Source: Deinococcus peraridilitoris DSM 19664
GTDB taxonomy: Bacteria; Deinococcota; Deinococci; Deinococcales; Deinococcaceae
Reading direction: 5' to 3'
NCBI RefSeq assembly: GCF_000317835.1
Contig: NC_019793.1
Span: 2,418,001-2,482,000, forward strand
DNA: 64,000 nucleotides
Position numbers and translations under genes: made by a program. The notes under the pieces were generated by a model. It worked only from the letters and a program-made list of their open reading frames with translations, searched no databases and was not told the origin of the DNA. Below, in pieces: positions 43,836-53,826 of the stretch; positions within the stretch are counted from its first letter, which is position 1, and each line of letters begins with the position of its first letter.

Positions 43836-44816
43836 TCAGGACAGTTCGGCTTTGGCCGCGGCGATCAGGGGACCCGCGCCTTGCGCCAGCATGTCCTCGG
43901 CCAGCTGCGCGCCTAGGTCGGCACACTCCTCAGGATCGCCCTCGATGGTGGCCTTGATGACCGTGGTTCCGTCCAGGCTGCCAATCCAGCCTTCCAGCGT
44001 GAGCGTGCCCCCCTTGATGTTGGCCAGCGCGCCCACCGGGGCCATGCAGCCGGCACCCAGACCCGCCAGAAACTCACGCTCGGCGACTGTACGGTCGTCG
44101 GTCGCGCGGTCGTGAATGGCGTAGGCCAGTTCGATCGAGAGATCGTCGTCACTGCGCGTTTCGAGCGCCAGGGCGCCCTGACCGGGGGCCGGCAGCAGCA
44201 CGTCGGGCGCCACGAACTCGTCGATGCGGTTGCGGAAATCCAGCCGGATCAGCCCGGCAGCGGCCAGGATGATCGCGTCGTACTCGTCACCGGCCAGGGC
44301 GGCGATCCGGGAATCGACGTTGCCGCGCAGGTCCTTGACTTCCAGATCCGGTCGGAAAGCCCGCAAAAAGGCCTTGCGGCGAATGCTCGACGTACCGATG
44401 CGCGCCCCGGGAGGCAGGGCGCCGAGGCTCTTGAGTCCTTCTTTTCCAATCAATACGTCGCGGGCGTCCACGCGCTTGGGGACCGACGAGACTTCCAGGC
44501 CTTCGGGCTGCTCGGTCGGCAGGTCCTTGAGGCTGTGCACGGCGATGTCAATACGGCTGGCCAGCAGGGCCTGCTCGATTTCTCCGACCCAAAATCCCTT
44601 GTCACCTTTCACGGCCTGTGAAAGTGAACGGCGGTCCTTGTCGCCGTGGGTCTGGATGGTCTGAATGCGAAATTCGGTTTCGGGCCACTCCTCTTTCAGC
44701 CGTGCCACCACCCAGCGGGTCTGGGCGAGGGCGAGCGCGCTGCCGCGGGTGCCAATGGTGATCGCACGTTTGCGGGAGCTGCTCGTCGGGCCTGCGTCGC
44801 TGCCAAAGCCGGTCAT
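43836..44816 (-). CDS. hemC: Hydroxymethylbilane synthase
   Basis: The 326-residue enzyme polymerises four porphobilinogens into hydroxymethylbilane. The family text is intact: [47 protein letters not shown] and the dipyrromethane-cofactor Cys in [10 protein letters not shown]. The ATG overlaps the stop of a 26-residue upstream ORF (ATGA), so translation may be coupled to it. Together with hemA, sirC and cobA-hemD it makes most of the early tetrapyrrole pathway in a 7.7-kb area. Confidence 0.95.
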   Translation of the reverse strand: MTGFGSDAGPTSSSRKRAITIGTRGSALALAQTRWVVARLKEEWPETEFRIQTIQTHGDKDRRSLSQAVKGDKGFWVGEIEQALLASRIDIAVHSLKDLPTEQPEGLEVSSVPKRVDARDVLIGKEGLKSLGALPPGARIGTSSIRRKAFLRAFRPDLEVKDLRGNVDSRIAALAGDEYDAIILAAAGLIRLDFRNRIDEFVAPDVLLPAPGQGALALETRSDDDLSIELAYAIHDRATDDRTVAEREFLAGLGAGCMAPVGALANIKGGTLTLEGWIGSLDGTTVIKATIEGDPEECADLGAQLAEDMLAQGAGPLIAAAKAELS

Positions 44817-44893
44817 GGCGTCACGCTCGCGGGCGTGGGACGCAGATTCGATTCCGGCTGGAGAAAGCCGCGCGGTTCGGCAATGGGGCGCAT
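44813..44893 (-). CDS. 26-residue leader ORF coupled to hemC
   Basis: ATG 44893 lies nine bases after the TATAAT box at 44903-44908, and the frame ([20 protein letters not shown] and a few more residues) ends at a TGA overlapping the hemC ATG. No other ribosome binding site is evident for hemC, so it probably depends on translation of this leader. The peptide is Pro-rich (five in 26), which could slow ribosomes. Confidence 0.55.
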   Translation of the reverse strand: MRPIAEPRGFLQPESNLRPTPASVTP

Positions 44894-44902
44894 AACTCGG
44901 AC

Positions 44903-44908
44903 ATTATA
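44903..44908 (-). promoter_or_regulatory. -10 box of the hemC operon
   Basis: TATAAT on the minus strand, just upstream of the leader ORF. No clear -35 at standard spacing. A GGGA/TCCC hairpin lies immediately upstream. Confidence 0.55.
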
Positions 44909-45036
44909 GGGAGTTCTTCCCAAAAAAGCGGCCAAGTGCCCAACTGGCTCCTGGGGCCACCGACCTGGCGACCACTGCGCCGCCCGCATATTGGTGTGGG
45001 CTACAATCTCACGGCTGGGCTTGCCGTCGGGACATT

Positions 45037-46239
45037 TTGCCGCTCTATGCTGGCCAGACTTCTTCCGTGGAAGCCCGCCGAGCCGATTTCTCGCCTGATC
45101 CCGGTCATCAGGGCGTACCTTCGGGCGAGTCTCTGATCCGAGAAGCGCGACGATTCCTCCGCGTGGTCTATGCGGAGCAGGGCTGGAGCGGCTGGGCGGC
45201 GCGCTGGAGCGAGGTGCGAGCCGAGATTCAGCGCACCGCATGCTGGACGCCCACCAGCGCAGAGCTGACTTACGGGGCCAAGCTGGCCTGGCGCAACAGC
45301 GCCCGCTGTGTGGGCCGTTCGTACTGGCCGTCGCTGGTAGTGCGCGATCTGCGCACCGTGACCCGGCCCGACGAGGTCTTTGCACATCTGGTGACTCATC
45401 TGCACGACGCCTGGAACGGTGGCCAGATTCGGGCGCTCATGAGCGTCTTCGGGCCGGGAGTGCGCGTCGTCAACGACCAGCTCATCCGCTACGCCGGGTA
45501 CTGTCAGGCCGATGGAACAGTGCTGGGCGACCCGAAAAATGCCGAGCTGACCCGGTATCTGCAGCACCTGGGCTGGTCGGGCGGACCTGGCACGCCGTTC
45601 GACGTGTTGCCCATCGCCATCGAGTCCCACGGCAGCGTAAAGTTCTACGAGCTGCCCGCAGACGCGGTACGGGAGGTGCCCCTTTCGCACCCGGACTTTG
45701 CCTGGTTTACGGAGTTGGGCCTGAAGTGGCATGCCTTGCCGGTGATCAGCGACCTGCGCCTGGAAATGGGCGGGCTCCGTTTTGCCTGCGCGCCCTTCAG
45801 CGGCTGGTACCTGCAGACCGAAATTGCGGCGCGCAATCTGGCCGACGCGGACCGTTACCATCAATTGCCCGCCGTCGCGCGGGGGATGGGCCTCGATACT
45901 CGTCGGGCACGCACGCTCTGGCAGGACCGCGCGCTGGTGGAGCTCAACGTCGCGGTGTTGCACTCCTTTGATGCGGCTGGGGTCAAGATCAGCGATCACC
46001 ACACGGTCACGCGTCACTTCGTGCGCTTCGAGGAGCGCGAGCGCCAGGCAGGCCGTCGGGTGGCAGGCCGCTGGAGCTGGCTCGTCCCGCCACTTTCGCC
46101 TGCCACCACGCCGGTGTATCACCGACGCTACGAAGACCGCCACGACAACCCGAACTTTTATCCGCAAACCCGTCTGTGGGCGCCTTCACGGCGCCAGGCG
46201 CCTGCCCGGTGTCCCTTTCATGTTCCCCGAGACCCCTGA
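45037..46239 (+). CDS. nos: Nitric oxide synthase oxygenase (bacterial NOS)
   Basis: This haem-thiolate enzyme makes NO and citrulline from arginine using external reductases. The proximal haem Cys is in AWRNSARCVGRSYW. The arginine-binding Glu is in GWYLQTEIAARNLAD, where most homologues have GWYMGTEI. C-terminal SWLVPPLSP, then PVYHRRYEDRHDNPNFY are typical. Length (400) is slightly above the ~360 of other bacterial NOS. The TTG at 45037 gives the longest frame; GTG 45067 is possible. TACAAT near 45003 may be its -10. It is divergent from the hemC leader, so a haem enzyme and haem genes share an upstream region. Confidence 0.93.
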   Translation: MPLYAGQTSSVEARRADFSPDPGHQGVPSGESLIREARRFLRVVYAEQGWSGWAARWSEVRAEIQRTACWTPTSAELTYGAKLAWRNSARCVGRSYWPSLVVRDLRTVTRPDEVFAHLVTHLHDAWNGGQIRALMSVFGPGVRVVNDQLIRYAGYCQADGTVLGDPKNAELTRYLQHLGWSGGPGTPFDVLPIAIESHGSVKFYELPADAVREVPLSHPDFAWFTELGLKWHALPVISDLRLEMGGLRFACAPFSGWYLQTEIAARNLADADRYHQLPAVARGMGLDTRRARTLWQDRALVELNVAVLHSFDAAGVKISDHHTVTRHFVRFEERERQAGRRVAGRWSWLVPPLSPATTPVYHRRYEDRHDNPNFYPQTRLWAPSRRQAPARCPFHVPRDP

Positions 46240-46348
46240 GTGTCAGCCAGTGCATGAGCACTTTGTGTGCCGATGGGGGTGAATTTCATTCAAACTTGGC
46301 TTGTGTTTGCTTCAGGGCAAGCCGCGCGAAGCGAATTACACTGAACCC

Positions 46349-46735
46349 ATGCCGCCTTTTGCCGCCGGTCAGGTCTGGCAGTACCGCGCGCGTCCTCAGG
46401 ACGACGGTTCACGCCTGGTGGTCCTGAAAGTCGAGCATGACGCCAACCTGGGCACCATCGTGCACGTGGCGGTGCTGGGCCTGCGGTTGCAGAACCCGCG
46501 TTCCCAGAGTGGAGTGTCCGACACCATCGGACACCTGCCCTTCAATGAGGAGGCCGTACGTGGCAGCGTGCTGCATCTGGACGGGTTTCTCACCGAGGTG
46601 CTCGATCTGGAAGGCTACCGGACGTGGCGGGAAGCGTTTGAGCGCAACGAGGCCGGAATCTTTTCGATCAGCGTCCGCGAAGCCGTGATCGGTATGGAAG
46701 CCGCGCTCAACGATCAGCTCCACTCCATGTCGTGA
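46349..46735 (+). CDS. Conserved hypothetical protein (128 aa)
   Basis: The protein starts MPPFAAGQVWQYRARPQDDG and continues with a beta-rich segment (RLVVLKVEHDANLGTIVHVA) and a helical end (FSISVREAVIGMEAALN). I recognise no named family, though GQVWQYR..P.D starts are shared by small proteins of this lineage. The ATG at 46349 follows TACACT by six bases (leaderless), which rejects the longer frame from 46301. Same strand as nos, 109 bp after it. Confidence 0.75.
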   Translation: MPPFAAGQVWQYRARPQDDGSRLVVLKVEHDANLGTIVHVAVLGLRLQNPRSQSGVSDTIGHLPFNEEAVRGSVLHLDGFLTEVLDLEGYRTWREAFERNEAGIFSISVREAVIGMEAALNDQLHSMS

Positions 46736-46890
46736 TGCCGCGGGTGCAGGGCCAGCACCTTCTTGTGTGAGTGTCCGGCGGCCACAGGCGGGTCTGGTGG
46801 CCGCCGTCGTCAAGTCCTGTACCGTGAGGTCATGAGTTCTGTTCGGGCGGCCACGCCAGCCTCTCGTGTTCCCGCCGGCAAGCGAATCGT

Positions 46891-48108
46891 ATGAGCGGGC
46901 GCTCCGGAATGCAGCTGTCCCCCGGCAGGTCTTCACCACTCCTTTCGGCATTTGGTCTGGCGCTGGGTGTGGTCGTGGCCCTGGGCTTCGCCCGCTTTGC
47001 CTATGCGCTGTTCGTGCCGGCCATGCGCGCTGATCTGGGCTGGTCCTACACCACGGCCGGCAGCCTGAACACCGCGAACGCCGCCGGCTACCTGCTGGGG
47101 GCCATTCTTTCGGCCGGGCTGCTTGCCCGGGTACCGGCGAGAGCGGTTTTTCTGGGGGGCATGCTGATGACGGCCGTCGCGCTGCTGTGCACCGCGCCGA
47201 GCACGTCGCTCGTGTGGCTCTTGTGTATTCGCGCCCTGGCCGGGCTGGGGGGCGCGCTGACGTTCACGGCAGGGGGTGTGCTGGCCGCGCGGGTGGCGTC
47301 AAGGGCGCCGTCGTCGTCGAGTGGCACGGTCCTGAGCGTCTATTACGCCGGAGGTGGCCTGGGCATTCTGACTTCGGGCCTGGTGCTTCCCGGATTTCTG
47401 GCAAGGTACGGTCCAGGTGCCTGGCCCGCCGGGTGGCTCGGTCTGGGCATTCTCGGATTGCTGGCACTGCTGGTGGCAGCCTGGGCCGTGCCCCCTTCGG
47501 ACAAGACCGGCCCACCCGCGGTCACCGGACCGCGGGTGGTGAGGTGGCGCTCCCTGTTGCCGGCCTTCATGGCGTACGCACTCTTTGCCTGCGGATACAT
47601 CGCATACATGACCTTTGCAGTCGCCCTGCTGCGCACGCGTGAAGCCACGGACACCCAGGTTACCCTGTTCTGGATGACCCTGGGCGCTTCCAGCATGGTG
47701 GCACCGCTGGTGTGGGGCCGCATGCTGCAGCGTGTTCAGGGTGGAGGGGCGCTGGCGATGCTGATGTTCACCCTGTCGCTGGGTGCGGCCCTGCCGGTGG
47801 TCTGGAGCTCCACCTTGGCTTCGCTGTTCTCGGCGGTGCTGTTCGGCGGTACGTTTTTATCGGTGGTCGCGGCCACCACCGCCCTGGTCCGTCACCACCT
47901 GCCACCGCACGACTGGAGTGCGGGCATCGCGGCCTTCACCGTGGTCTTCGCGGTTTTTCAGATGGTGGGTCCGGTGCTGGCTGGCTGGGCAGCCGATTTG
48001 TCCGGGGGGCTGTCGGTGGGCCTGGGAAGCTCGGCAGCGCTGCTGCTGCTGGGAGCCGTGATTGCCCTGGGGCAACAGGCGCCCGCGCCGAGCGGTTCAC
48101 CGCACTGA
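46891..48108 (+). CDS. MFS transporter (YbfB/YjiJ-type)
   Basis: The 405-residue inner-membrane protein has 12 hydrophobic helices in two halves. The first helix, LALGVVVALGFARFAYALFVPAM, and GWSYTTAGSLNTANAAGYLLGA are hallmarks of the YbfB/YjiJ group of the major facilitator superfamily, whose substrates are unknown. The loop between halves is short (VPPSDKTGPPA). The start ATG 46891 has no clear Shine-Dalgarno. No obvious functional partner nearby. Confidence 0.9.
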   Translation: MSGRSGMQLSPGRSSPLLSAFGLALGVVVALGFARFAYALFVPAMRADLGWSYTTAGSLNTANAAGYLLGAILSAGLLARVPARAVFLGGMLMTAVALLCTAPSTSLVWLLCIRALAGLGGALTFTAGGVLAARVASRAPSSSSGTVLSVYYAGGGLGILTSGLVLPGFLARYGPGAWPAGWLGLGILGLLALLVAAWAVPPSDKTGPPAVTGPRVVRWRSLLPAFMAYALFACGYIAYMTFAVALLRTREATDTQVTLFWMTLGASSMVAPLVWGRMLQRVQGGGALAMLMFTLSLGAALPVVWSSTLASLFSAVLFGGTFLSVVAATTALVRHHLPPHDWSAGIAAFTVVFAVFQMVGPVLAGWAADLSGGLSVGLGSSAALLLLGAVIALGQQAPAPSGSPH

Positions 48109-48161
48109 TTCCAAATCCGAGTGGCGCGTGTCAGCCTGTGTGCTTTCTCGTCGCCGTGCGT

Positions 48162-48737
48162 TCAGGACGTGCTGAGCGGAGACCAGACTTTTCCGGGCGT
48201 AGCGATGAGTTCCACCCGCGAGTCGGCCACGCAAGGCAGTTCCTCGCGCAGCATCAGCGGATGGGCCAGCGTGAACTCGGGCAGACCGAGCTTCAGCCCG
48301 GCAGCACCCCACCCGAACCCCTTGGAAAGACGCGCCCCGGTCTGATCGACGGCCACACAGGCCAGCACCACGCCCTGCGCGTCTTCGGGGTGCAGTCTGG
48401 GTTCGCCGAGTTTGGACATGTGCTTGAGCTCGGCGCCCTTCGGTTGGTGTTCCAAGCGCACATACCAGCCTTCGCGCCGCTGATCGGGTACGTACAGCAC
48501 CTTGCCCTGCTGCAGCGCCAGTTTGCGCAAGGTATACAGGACCCGCTCGGGACCGACGATCAGTGTCCGCAGTGCTCCCAGCGTCGGATGACCCAGCAGC
48601 GCACGCGTCGCGTCAGTCGCGCCGGTGAAGTTCGGATGGTGTCCGTGAGGCGGCAGAGGATAGCCGACGGCCCGCGCCCGCATCAGCGTGCCCCAGATTT
48701 CGTCGCGCAGTTGCCCTGGCTTGATGAGCTCGGCCAT
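48162..48737 (-). CDS. 5-formyltetrahydrofolate cyclo-ligase-like protein
   Basis: The 191-residue protein has the MTHFS/COG0212 layout: N-terminal RDEIWGTLMRARAVGYPLPP, PNFTGATDATRALLG, LIVGPERVLYTLRKLALQQGK and LYVPDQRREGWYVRLE, then VVLACVAVDQTGARLSKGFGWG, with the glycine turn typical of the family. These enzymes, or the related MTHFSD proteins, convert 5-formyl-THF to methenyl-THF. The canonical basic ATP site (YR) is not obvious, so the exact reaction is uncertain. ATG 48737 is chosen; TAAAAT lies ten bases upstream. Confidence 0.8.
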   Translation of the reverse strand: MAELIKPGQLRDEIWGTLMRARAVGYPLPPHGHHPNFTGATDATRALLGHPTLGALRTLIVGPERVLYTLRKLALQQGKVLYVPDQRREGWYVRLEHQPKGAELKHMSKLGEPRLHPEDAQGVVLACVAVDQTGARLSKGFGWGAAGLKLGLPEFTLAHPLMLREELPCVADSRVELIATPGKVWSPLSTS

Positions 48738-48780
48738 GATGACGGGAATTTTAGTGCGAAGCGAAGCGTGTACCTGCGTT

Positions 48781-49719
48781 TCAGCTCTTGGGAGCGTAGT
48801 CTTCCAGACCGCGCTCGGGAGTCTGATCGCGCTGATGGTCTGCCGCTGCCTGCGGTTCGCTGGTGCGGGTCTGGGCCGGGGTGGGCCCTGGGAAATCCAG
48901 GTTGGCCTTGCGGCCTTCGTCGGGCGCGTCGCGGCGGCTGTCGACCTGGTAGCCCTCAAAAGGCGCGCGGTCCTTGAAGCGCGAGACGCGTGCGGGTACA
49001 CCCATGGCGATGGCATGCGGCGGAATCGGGCCGCGTACCAAAGCGCCCGTCGCCACCATCGCGTCGTCGCTGATGACGCTGCCGGCCAGCACGGTGGCGT
49101 GATACGTGACGCGCGCCCGGCGACCCAGTACGGTCGTGCGCAAGGTCACGTCGGGCATGTCAAGGACGCTGTGGCTGTGGCTGTACACGTTGGCGTAGTC
49201 GCTGATCGACACACCGTCGTGCAGCACGATGCCCCCGATGTCGTCGAGCAGGACATGGCGGTGCACCACCACGTCGTCGCCGACGTCCATGTTGTAGCCG
49301 ACGCTGAACTCGACATGCTGCCAGCACTTGAAGTTGCGTCCGACGCGCCGAAAGACATGGCGGGCCAGCACTTCCCGAAAAGCAATGCCGAACGTCGCGC
49401 TCTGTCCGCCGGGTGACAGATCGAAGTTCTTCCACAGCCACAGCAGCGGTTTCACGCGCGCGAACTTTTCGGGGTCGGTGGCCTCGTAGTACTCGGCTTC
49501 CAGGGTGACGTTGCGCGGGTCGCAGTTGAGTGCCGCAATGGGTGCGTCGGCGTGCAGCGCCTCGTAGCTCCGGCCGTACAGGAACTGGGCCAGCAGATCG
49601 CGCACGAGCACGTTGCGGTCGGTGGTGGGATCACGAAGCTGCGCGTCGAGGTCACGGAGCAAAGAGGAGAACTCACTCTGGGCATGATGGGGAATCGAGA
49701 GGGCGCGCAACCACGGCAT
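48781..49719 (-). CDS. Left-handed beta-helix acyltransferase (hexapeptide repeat)
   Basis: The 312-residue protein has an N-terminal helical region (LLRDLDAQLRDPTTDRNVLV). The acyltransferase core has hexapeptide-like repeats: FSVGYNMDVGDDVVVHRHVLLDD, VSISDYANVYSHSH, RARVTYHATVLAGSVISDDAMVA and GALVRGPIPPHAIAMGVPAR, like maltose/galactoside O-acetyltransferases. The last ~60 residues are charged and disordered. The acetyl acceptor is unknown. TAAGAT lies six bases before the ATG (leaderless). It is 44 bp upstream of the cyclo-ligase gene on the same strand. Confidence 0.88.
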   Translation of the reverse strand: MPWLRALSIPHHAQSEFSSLLRDLDAQLRDPTTDRNVLVRDLLAQFLYGRSYEALHADAPIAALNCDPRNVTLEAEYYEATDPEKFARVKPLLWLWKNFDLSPGGQSATFGIAFREVLARHVFRRVGRNFKCWQHVEFSVGYNMDVGDDVVVHRHVLLDDIGGIVLHDGVSISDYANVYSHSHSVLDMPDVTLRTTVLGRRARVTYHATVLAGSVISDDAMVATGALVRGPIPPHAIAMGVPARVSRFKDRAPFEGYQVDSRRDAPDEGRKANLDFPGPTPAQTRTSEPQAAADHQRDQTPERGLEDYAPKS

Positions 49720-50032
49720 GCGGGCATCTTAACAACGTCTTAAAAACGCGGAGCGGTGCGTGTCTCAATTGAAGTCTCAATTGAAACTGCGGAGCAGATC
49801 GGCACCGTTCCGCGGGTCATGTGAATCCATGCCCTTTTTGGTGTTCTGGACGGTGGCCCGTGTAGGCTTTTGCAGGCAGGGCAGGATTCCAGGCTGGGCT
49901 GTGCCCGATCAACCCTAGACAGCTGGCCGTTCTCGGGGTGTCCATGCGGGTGCGGAAGATTGAGCCAAACGAAGCTGCCAGGCAAGACAGCAGGCGCCGG
50001 ACGTGAATCCCGGCGCCTGGTCCACGGAACGC
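49720..50032. other. Intergenic region with repeats
   Basis: No convincing gene over 313 bp. A 12-bp tandem repeat GTCTCAATTGAA occurs at 49762-49773 and 49774-49785, each with a TCAATTGA palindrome, upstream of the leftward acyltransferase gene and possibly an operator. A 10-bp stem CAGGCGCCGG/CCGGCGCCTG at 49991-50019 probably ends the leftward gene at 50033. Confidence 0.5.
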
Positions 50033-50905
50033 TCAGGCAGATTTTTCAAGAGCGCGCCGCTTGGCGTGCGCGCGGGGTGTGACGGCGGCCAGGAAGGTCT
50101 TTGACGCCTGCAGCAGCACCACCATCGCCACCAGGCTGAGAAAGTTGGCCAGCAGCTGCAGGCGGTAAGGCATGCCGTCGGTGTTTTCCGGAGCGGGGAG
50201 CAGTGGGGTGATCAGGACCATGGCGATCATCAGGCCCAGCAGCACCTGGAAGAAGGTGAACCAGCGACCGAGCGAACTGGCCAGTTCGGGCAGCCGGGTT
50301 TCACTGACTTCGCGTTCCAGTGCCGCGTCGGCCACCCCGGTCATCCAGCGGCGCACCCAGCCCAGCACCACGAAATTGATCACGAAAGAAGGCAGGCCGA
50401 CGCCGACCAGGGCCAGTACCGCACTCGTCTGCGCCAGCGAGCGCAGCTGGTCGGGCGTCAGGCCGGTGTTCGACACCTCGGGCGTGGCCAGGAGTGCCGG
50501 GTCGATCTGCCCGAGCGACAGGTACAGCCCGGCCCCCAGCAGGACCAGCAGCGGCAGGGGAGCCCACTGTCCGAACAGAATCCAGCCTCGCAACGTTTTC
50601 GTCTCGCGGGCAAGGCGCTTTTTATCGGGCGTGCCTTCGCCCGTGGCCCAGCGCTGGACGTCTGTCATCCAGCCCTTGGTCCACTGAATCACCAGAAAAT
50701 AGATCAGGGCCATGAGCAACTGGAGCCCGGCAACGGCAAGATCGAGCGAGCGCGGCAGGCCGGGCGCGAGGGTGGAACTTTGTCCTGTCAGGGCCGTCAG
50801 CAGGAACAGCAGGGCCGAGGCCACGCTGACCCATTGCAAAACAGTGAGCCAGGTGACGATGGTGTGGCCTGCGGTCGAGACTGGCGTTTCATTGGTTCGG
50901 TTCAT
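50033..50905 (-). CDS. Integral membrane protein, unknown family
   Basis: The 290-residue protein has about six hydrophobic helices (VLQWVSVASALLFLLTALTG, LQLLMALIYFLVIQW, LRGWILFGQWAPLPLLVLLG, LALVGVGLPSFVINFVVLGW and others) and short polar loops. It resembles DUF-type four- to six-helix proteins of Deinococcus-Thermus, but I cannot name the family. SD-like AGGA lies eight bases before the ATG. It is leftward and convergent with nothing; a hairpin follows at 49991-50019. Confidence 0.75.
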   Translation of the reverse strand: MNRTNETPVSTAGHTIVTWLTVLQWVSVASALLFLLTALTGQSSTLAPGLPRSLDLAVAGLQLLMALIYFLVIQWTKGWMTDVQRWATGEGTPDKKRLARETKTLRGWILFGQWAPLPLLVLLGAGLYLSLGQIDPALLATPEVSNTGLTPDQLRSLAQTSAVLALVGVGLPSFVINFVVLGWVRRWMTGVADAALEREVSETRLPELASSLGRWFTFFQVLLGLMIAMVLITPLLPAPENTDGMPYRLQLLANFLSLVAMVVLLQASKTFLAAVTPRAHAKRRALEKSA

Positions 50906-51012
50906 CAGCGACTTCCTCGCTGTATTGTGTCATGCCTTACGCCCCACCCGCTGCGGATCGGTAAGTAGGGCGCAGGGTCACTTGAACCAGGCGTCAGCCA
51001 GACCAATGTTCT

Positions 51013-51889
<877 letters not shown>

Positions 51890-51909
<20 letters not shown>

Positions 51910-52972
51910 CACCTTTCCAGATGCTGCCGATGGGCTGCTGCTGCGTTACGCAGTGGAAACTGCCGCCCCCGCGAATGATCTCGCGTGAGGGCAAACCGAT
52001 CACTTCGCGTCCCGGAAACAGCGGACGCAGAATGTCGAGGGCCCGCTCGTCGTTGGGATCGAGGTAGGTCGGTACCACCACGAAACCGTTGCCGATGTAG
52101 AAGTTCGCGTACGTGGGCGGCAGGCGTCCCTCAGGTCCTTCCAGGCGGCGCCGCGGCAGTGGCAGCTCCACGATCTCGAAGGGACGTCCCTGAAGGTCGG
52201 TAAACGTCCTGAGGCGTTCGAGGTTCGCCTGCATGGTGGCGTGGTTGGCGTCCCGCGTATCCTCCTCGACGCTGGTGACGAGGGTGTGCGGACCGACGAA
52301 GCGGGTGATGGTGTCGATGTGGCCGTCGGTGTGGTCGCCCTCCAGGCCCTCGTCGAGCCACAGCAGCTTCTCGATGCCCAGAAAGTCACGCAGCAGCGCG
52401 GCAATGCCGTCCTTGGTGAGGCCCGGATTACGCTCCGGGGACAGCAGGCACGAGCGGGTGGTCAGCGCCACGCCTTCACCGTTGAGTTCCAGGCTGCCGC
52501 CTTCCATCACGACGCCCTGATCCCAATGGGCAGCGCCCAGATACCCGGCGAGCGCCTCGGGAGCCAGGGTGTCGCGCCGGTAATGGTACTTGCCGCCCCA
52601 GGCGTTGAATTCCCAATTGACAAAAGACACCTCGTCCGGCCCACTCTCCCGGGGCCGGGTCACGAACAGGGGGCCGTTGTCACGAAACCACACGTCATCG
52701 AGGGGGACACGGTGAAGGGTTACGCGCACGCCCTCCAGCCGCGCGCGCGCGTCGCGTTCGGACTCCTCGTCGCGCACCAGCAGATGCACAGCCTCAAATT
52801 GGCTGATGGTCCGCACCAGTTGCGCGAATTCCGTGCGGACCCCTTCGAGCGCACCGAACCACAACTCATCGTCGGCAGGCCAGCTGGTCCAGGTGGCGGC
52901 GTGCTCGGTCCACTCGGCGGGCATGCGGAATCCGAGTTCGAGCGGGGTCGGGGAGGCGTTGAGGTGCTTCAC
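51890..52972 (-). CDS. aguA: Agmatine deiminase
   Basis: The 360-residue guanidino-group hydrolase (pentein fold) converts agmatine to N-carbamoylputrescine. Landmarks are MPAEWTEHAATWTSWP, DDVWFRDNGPLFV, GGSLELNGEG, HTDGHIDTITRFV and the C-terminal catalytic Cys in RGGGSFHCVTQQQP. GTG 52972 is preceded by AGGAG. It overlaps aguB by 20 bp. Function in polyamine synthesis is well supported by the pair. Confidence 0.95.
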
Positions 52973-53059
52973 GGTGTTCTCCTGAAGGCCGAAGTTTCGA
53001 GGGGCAAGGTGCGAGTCAGGGATGCCCCAGCCTCACGCGCATCACGAATCCCCCTTATA

Positions 53060-53665
53060 TCACCCTGGGGAACGCGGCATGTGACCCAGGTCACCGCGTG
53101 TGGGGCGAAGCCCGGGTGGGCCCGTGCCGTCCGGCGCTTCGCCCCGCCGAAGCAGGGAATAAGGATTCACCGCCTCTCCGGACGGCCTGTAGACGCCGTA
53201 GTGCAGGTGCGGCGGCGTGCCCCGCGCGTTGCCCGAGCTTCCCACGACCCCGATCACGTCGCCCGCCTTCAGCCAGCTGCCCGGAGACAGCCCCGACGGT
53301 CGGTCCAGGTGCGCGTAATAATGGCGGTATCCCGCGGGGCCCATCACCATCACCGTGTGGCCGCCCAGCGTGTTTTCGCCGACCCGTATGACCATCCCGC
53401 GCGTGGTGGCGTGCACGGGTGTGCCACGTGGAGCAAAGATATCCACGCCCTCATGGCGTCGCCCGTTGCCCCGGGCCGCTCCCCAGGTGTCCGAGAAGCG
53501 CTGTCCGGGGAGCGGATGCTCAAGGCTGCCCGCTGTGGGCGGCGACGCGCGCCACAGCTGGGCCACACGGGCCGCGTTTTTCAGGTAGGGATAAAGAAAA
53601 TAGCCCAGCGTGACCAGCAGCGTCAGGGTAAACAGGGTGGGCAGCAGGCGGCGCATGTGCCTCAT
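53060..53665 (-). CDS. M23 family peptidase (LytM-type)
   Basis: The 201-residue protein has a signal or anchor helix ([20 protein letters not shown]), a linker, then an M23 domain with zinc ligands in [10 protein letters not shown] (HxxxD) and HLHYGVY (HxH). It cleaves peptidoglycan cross-bridges or serves as a wall-associated scaffold. All catalytic positions look present. The start is ATG 53665, with MRRLL four codons later possible. It lies upstream of aguA on the same strand, 88 bp away. Confidence 0.9.
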   Translation of the reverse strand: MRHMRRLLPTLFTLTLLVTLGYFLYPYLKNAARVAQLWRASPPTAGSLEHPLPGQRFSDTWGAARGNGRRHEGVDIFAPRGTPVHATTRGMVIRVGENTLGGHTVMVMGPAGYRHYYAHLDRPSGLSPGSWLKAGDVIGVVGSSGNARGTPPHLHYGVYRPSGEAVNPYSLLRRGEAPDGTGPPGLRPTRGDLGHMPRSPG

Positions 53666-53715
53666 GCTCTCCCAGACCGATGAGGACCCGCACAGTCCGC
53701 CAGGACCAGCGCCAA

Positions 53716-53749
53716 AGTGCGCTTGGTCAGGCAGTGCGCTTGGTCAGGC
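53716..53749. repeat. 17-bp perfect tandem repeat
   Basis: AGTGCGCTTGGTCAGGC occurs at 53716-53732 and again at 53733-53749 in the gap between the M23 peptidase and the kinase-like gene. A second nearby repeat is GGAACGTGACG(G/A). Probable replication slippage or a small regulatory repeat. Confidence 0.85.
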
Positions 53750-53826
53750 CGCCCGTCGCTTCGCTTGTTCCCGGAACGTGACGGGAGACGGGAACGTGAC
53801 GATGCGGCCCTGCCAGGCGGCTCGAA

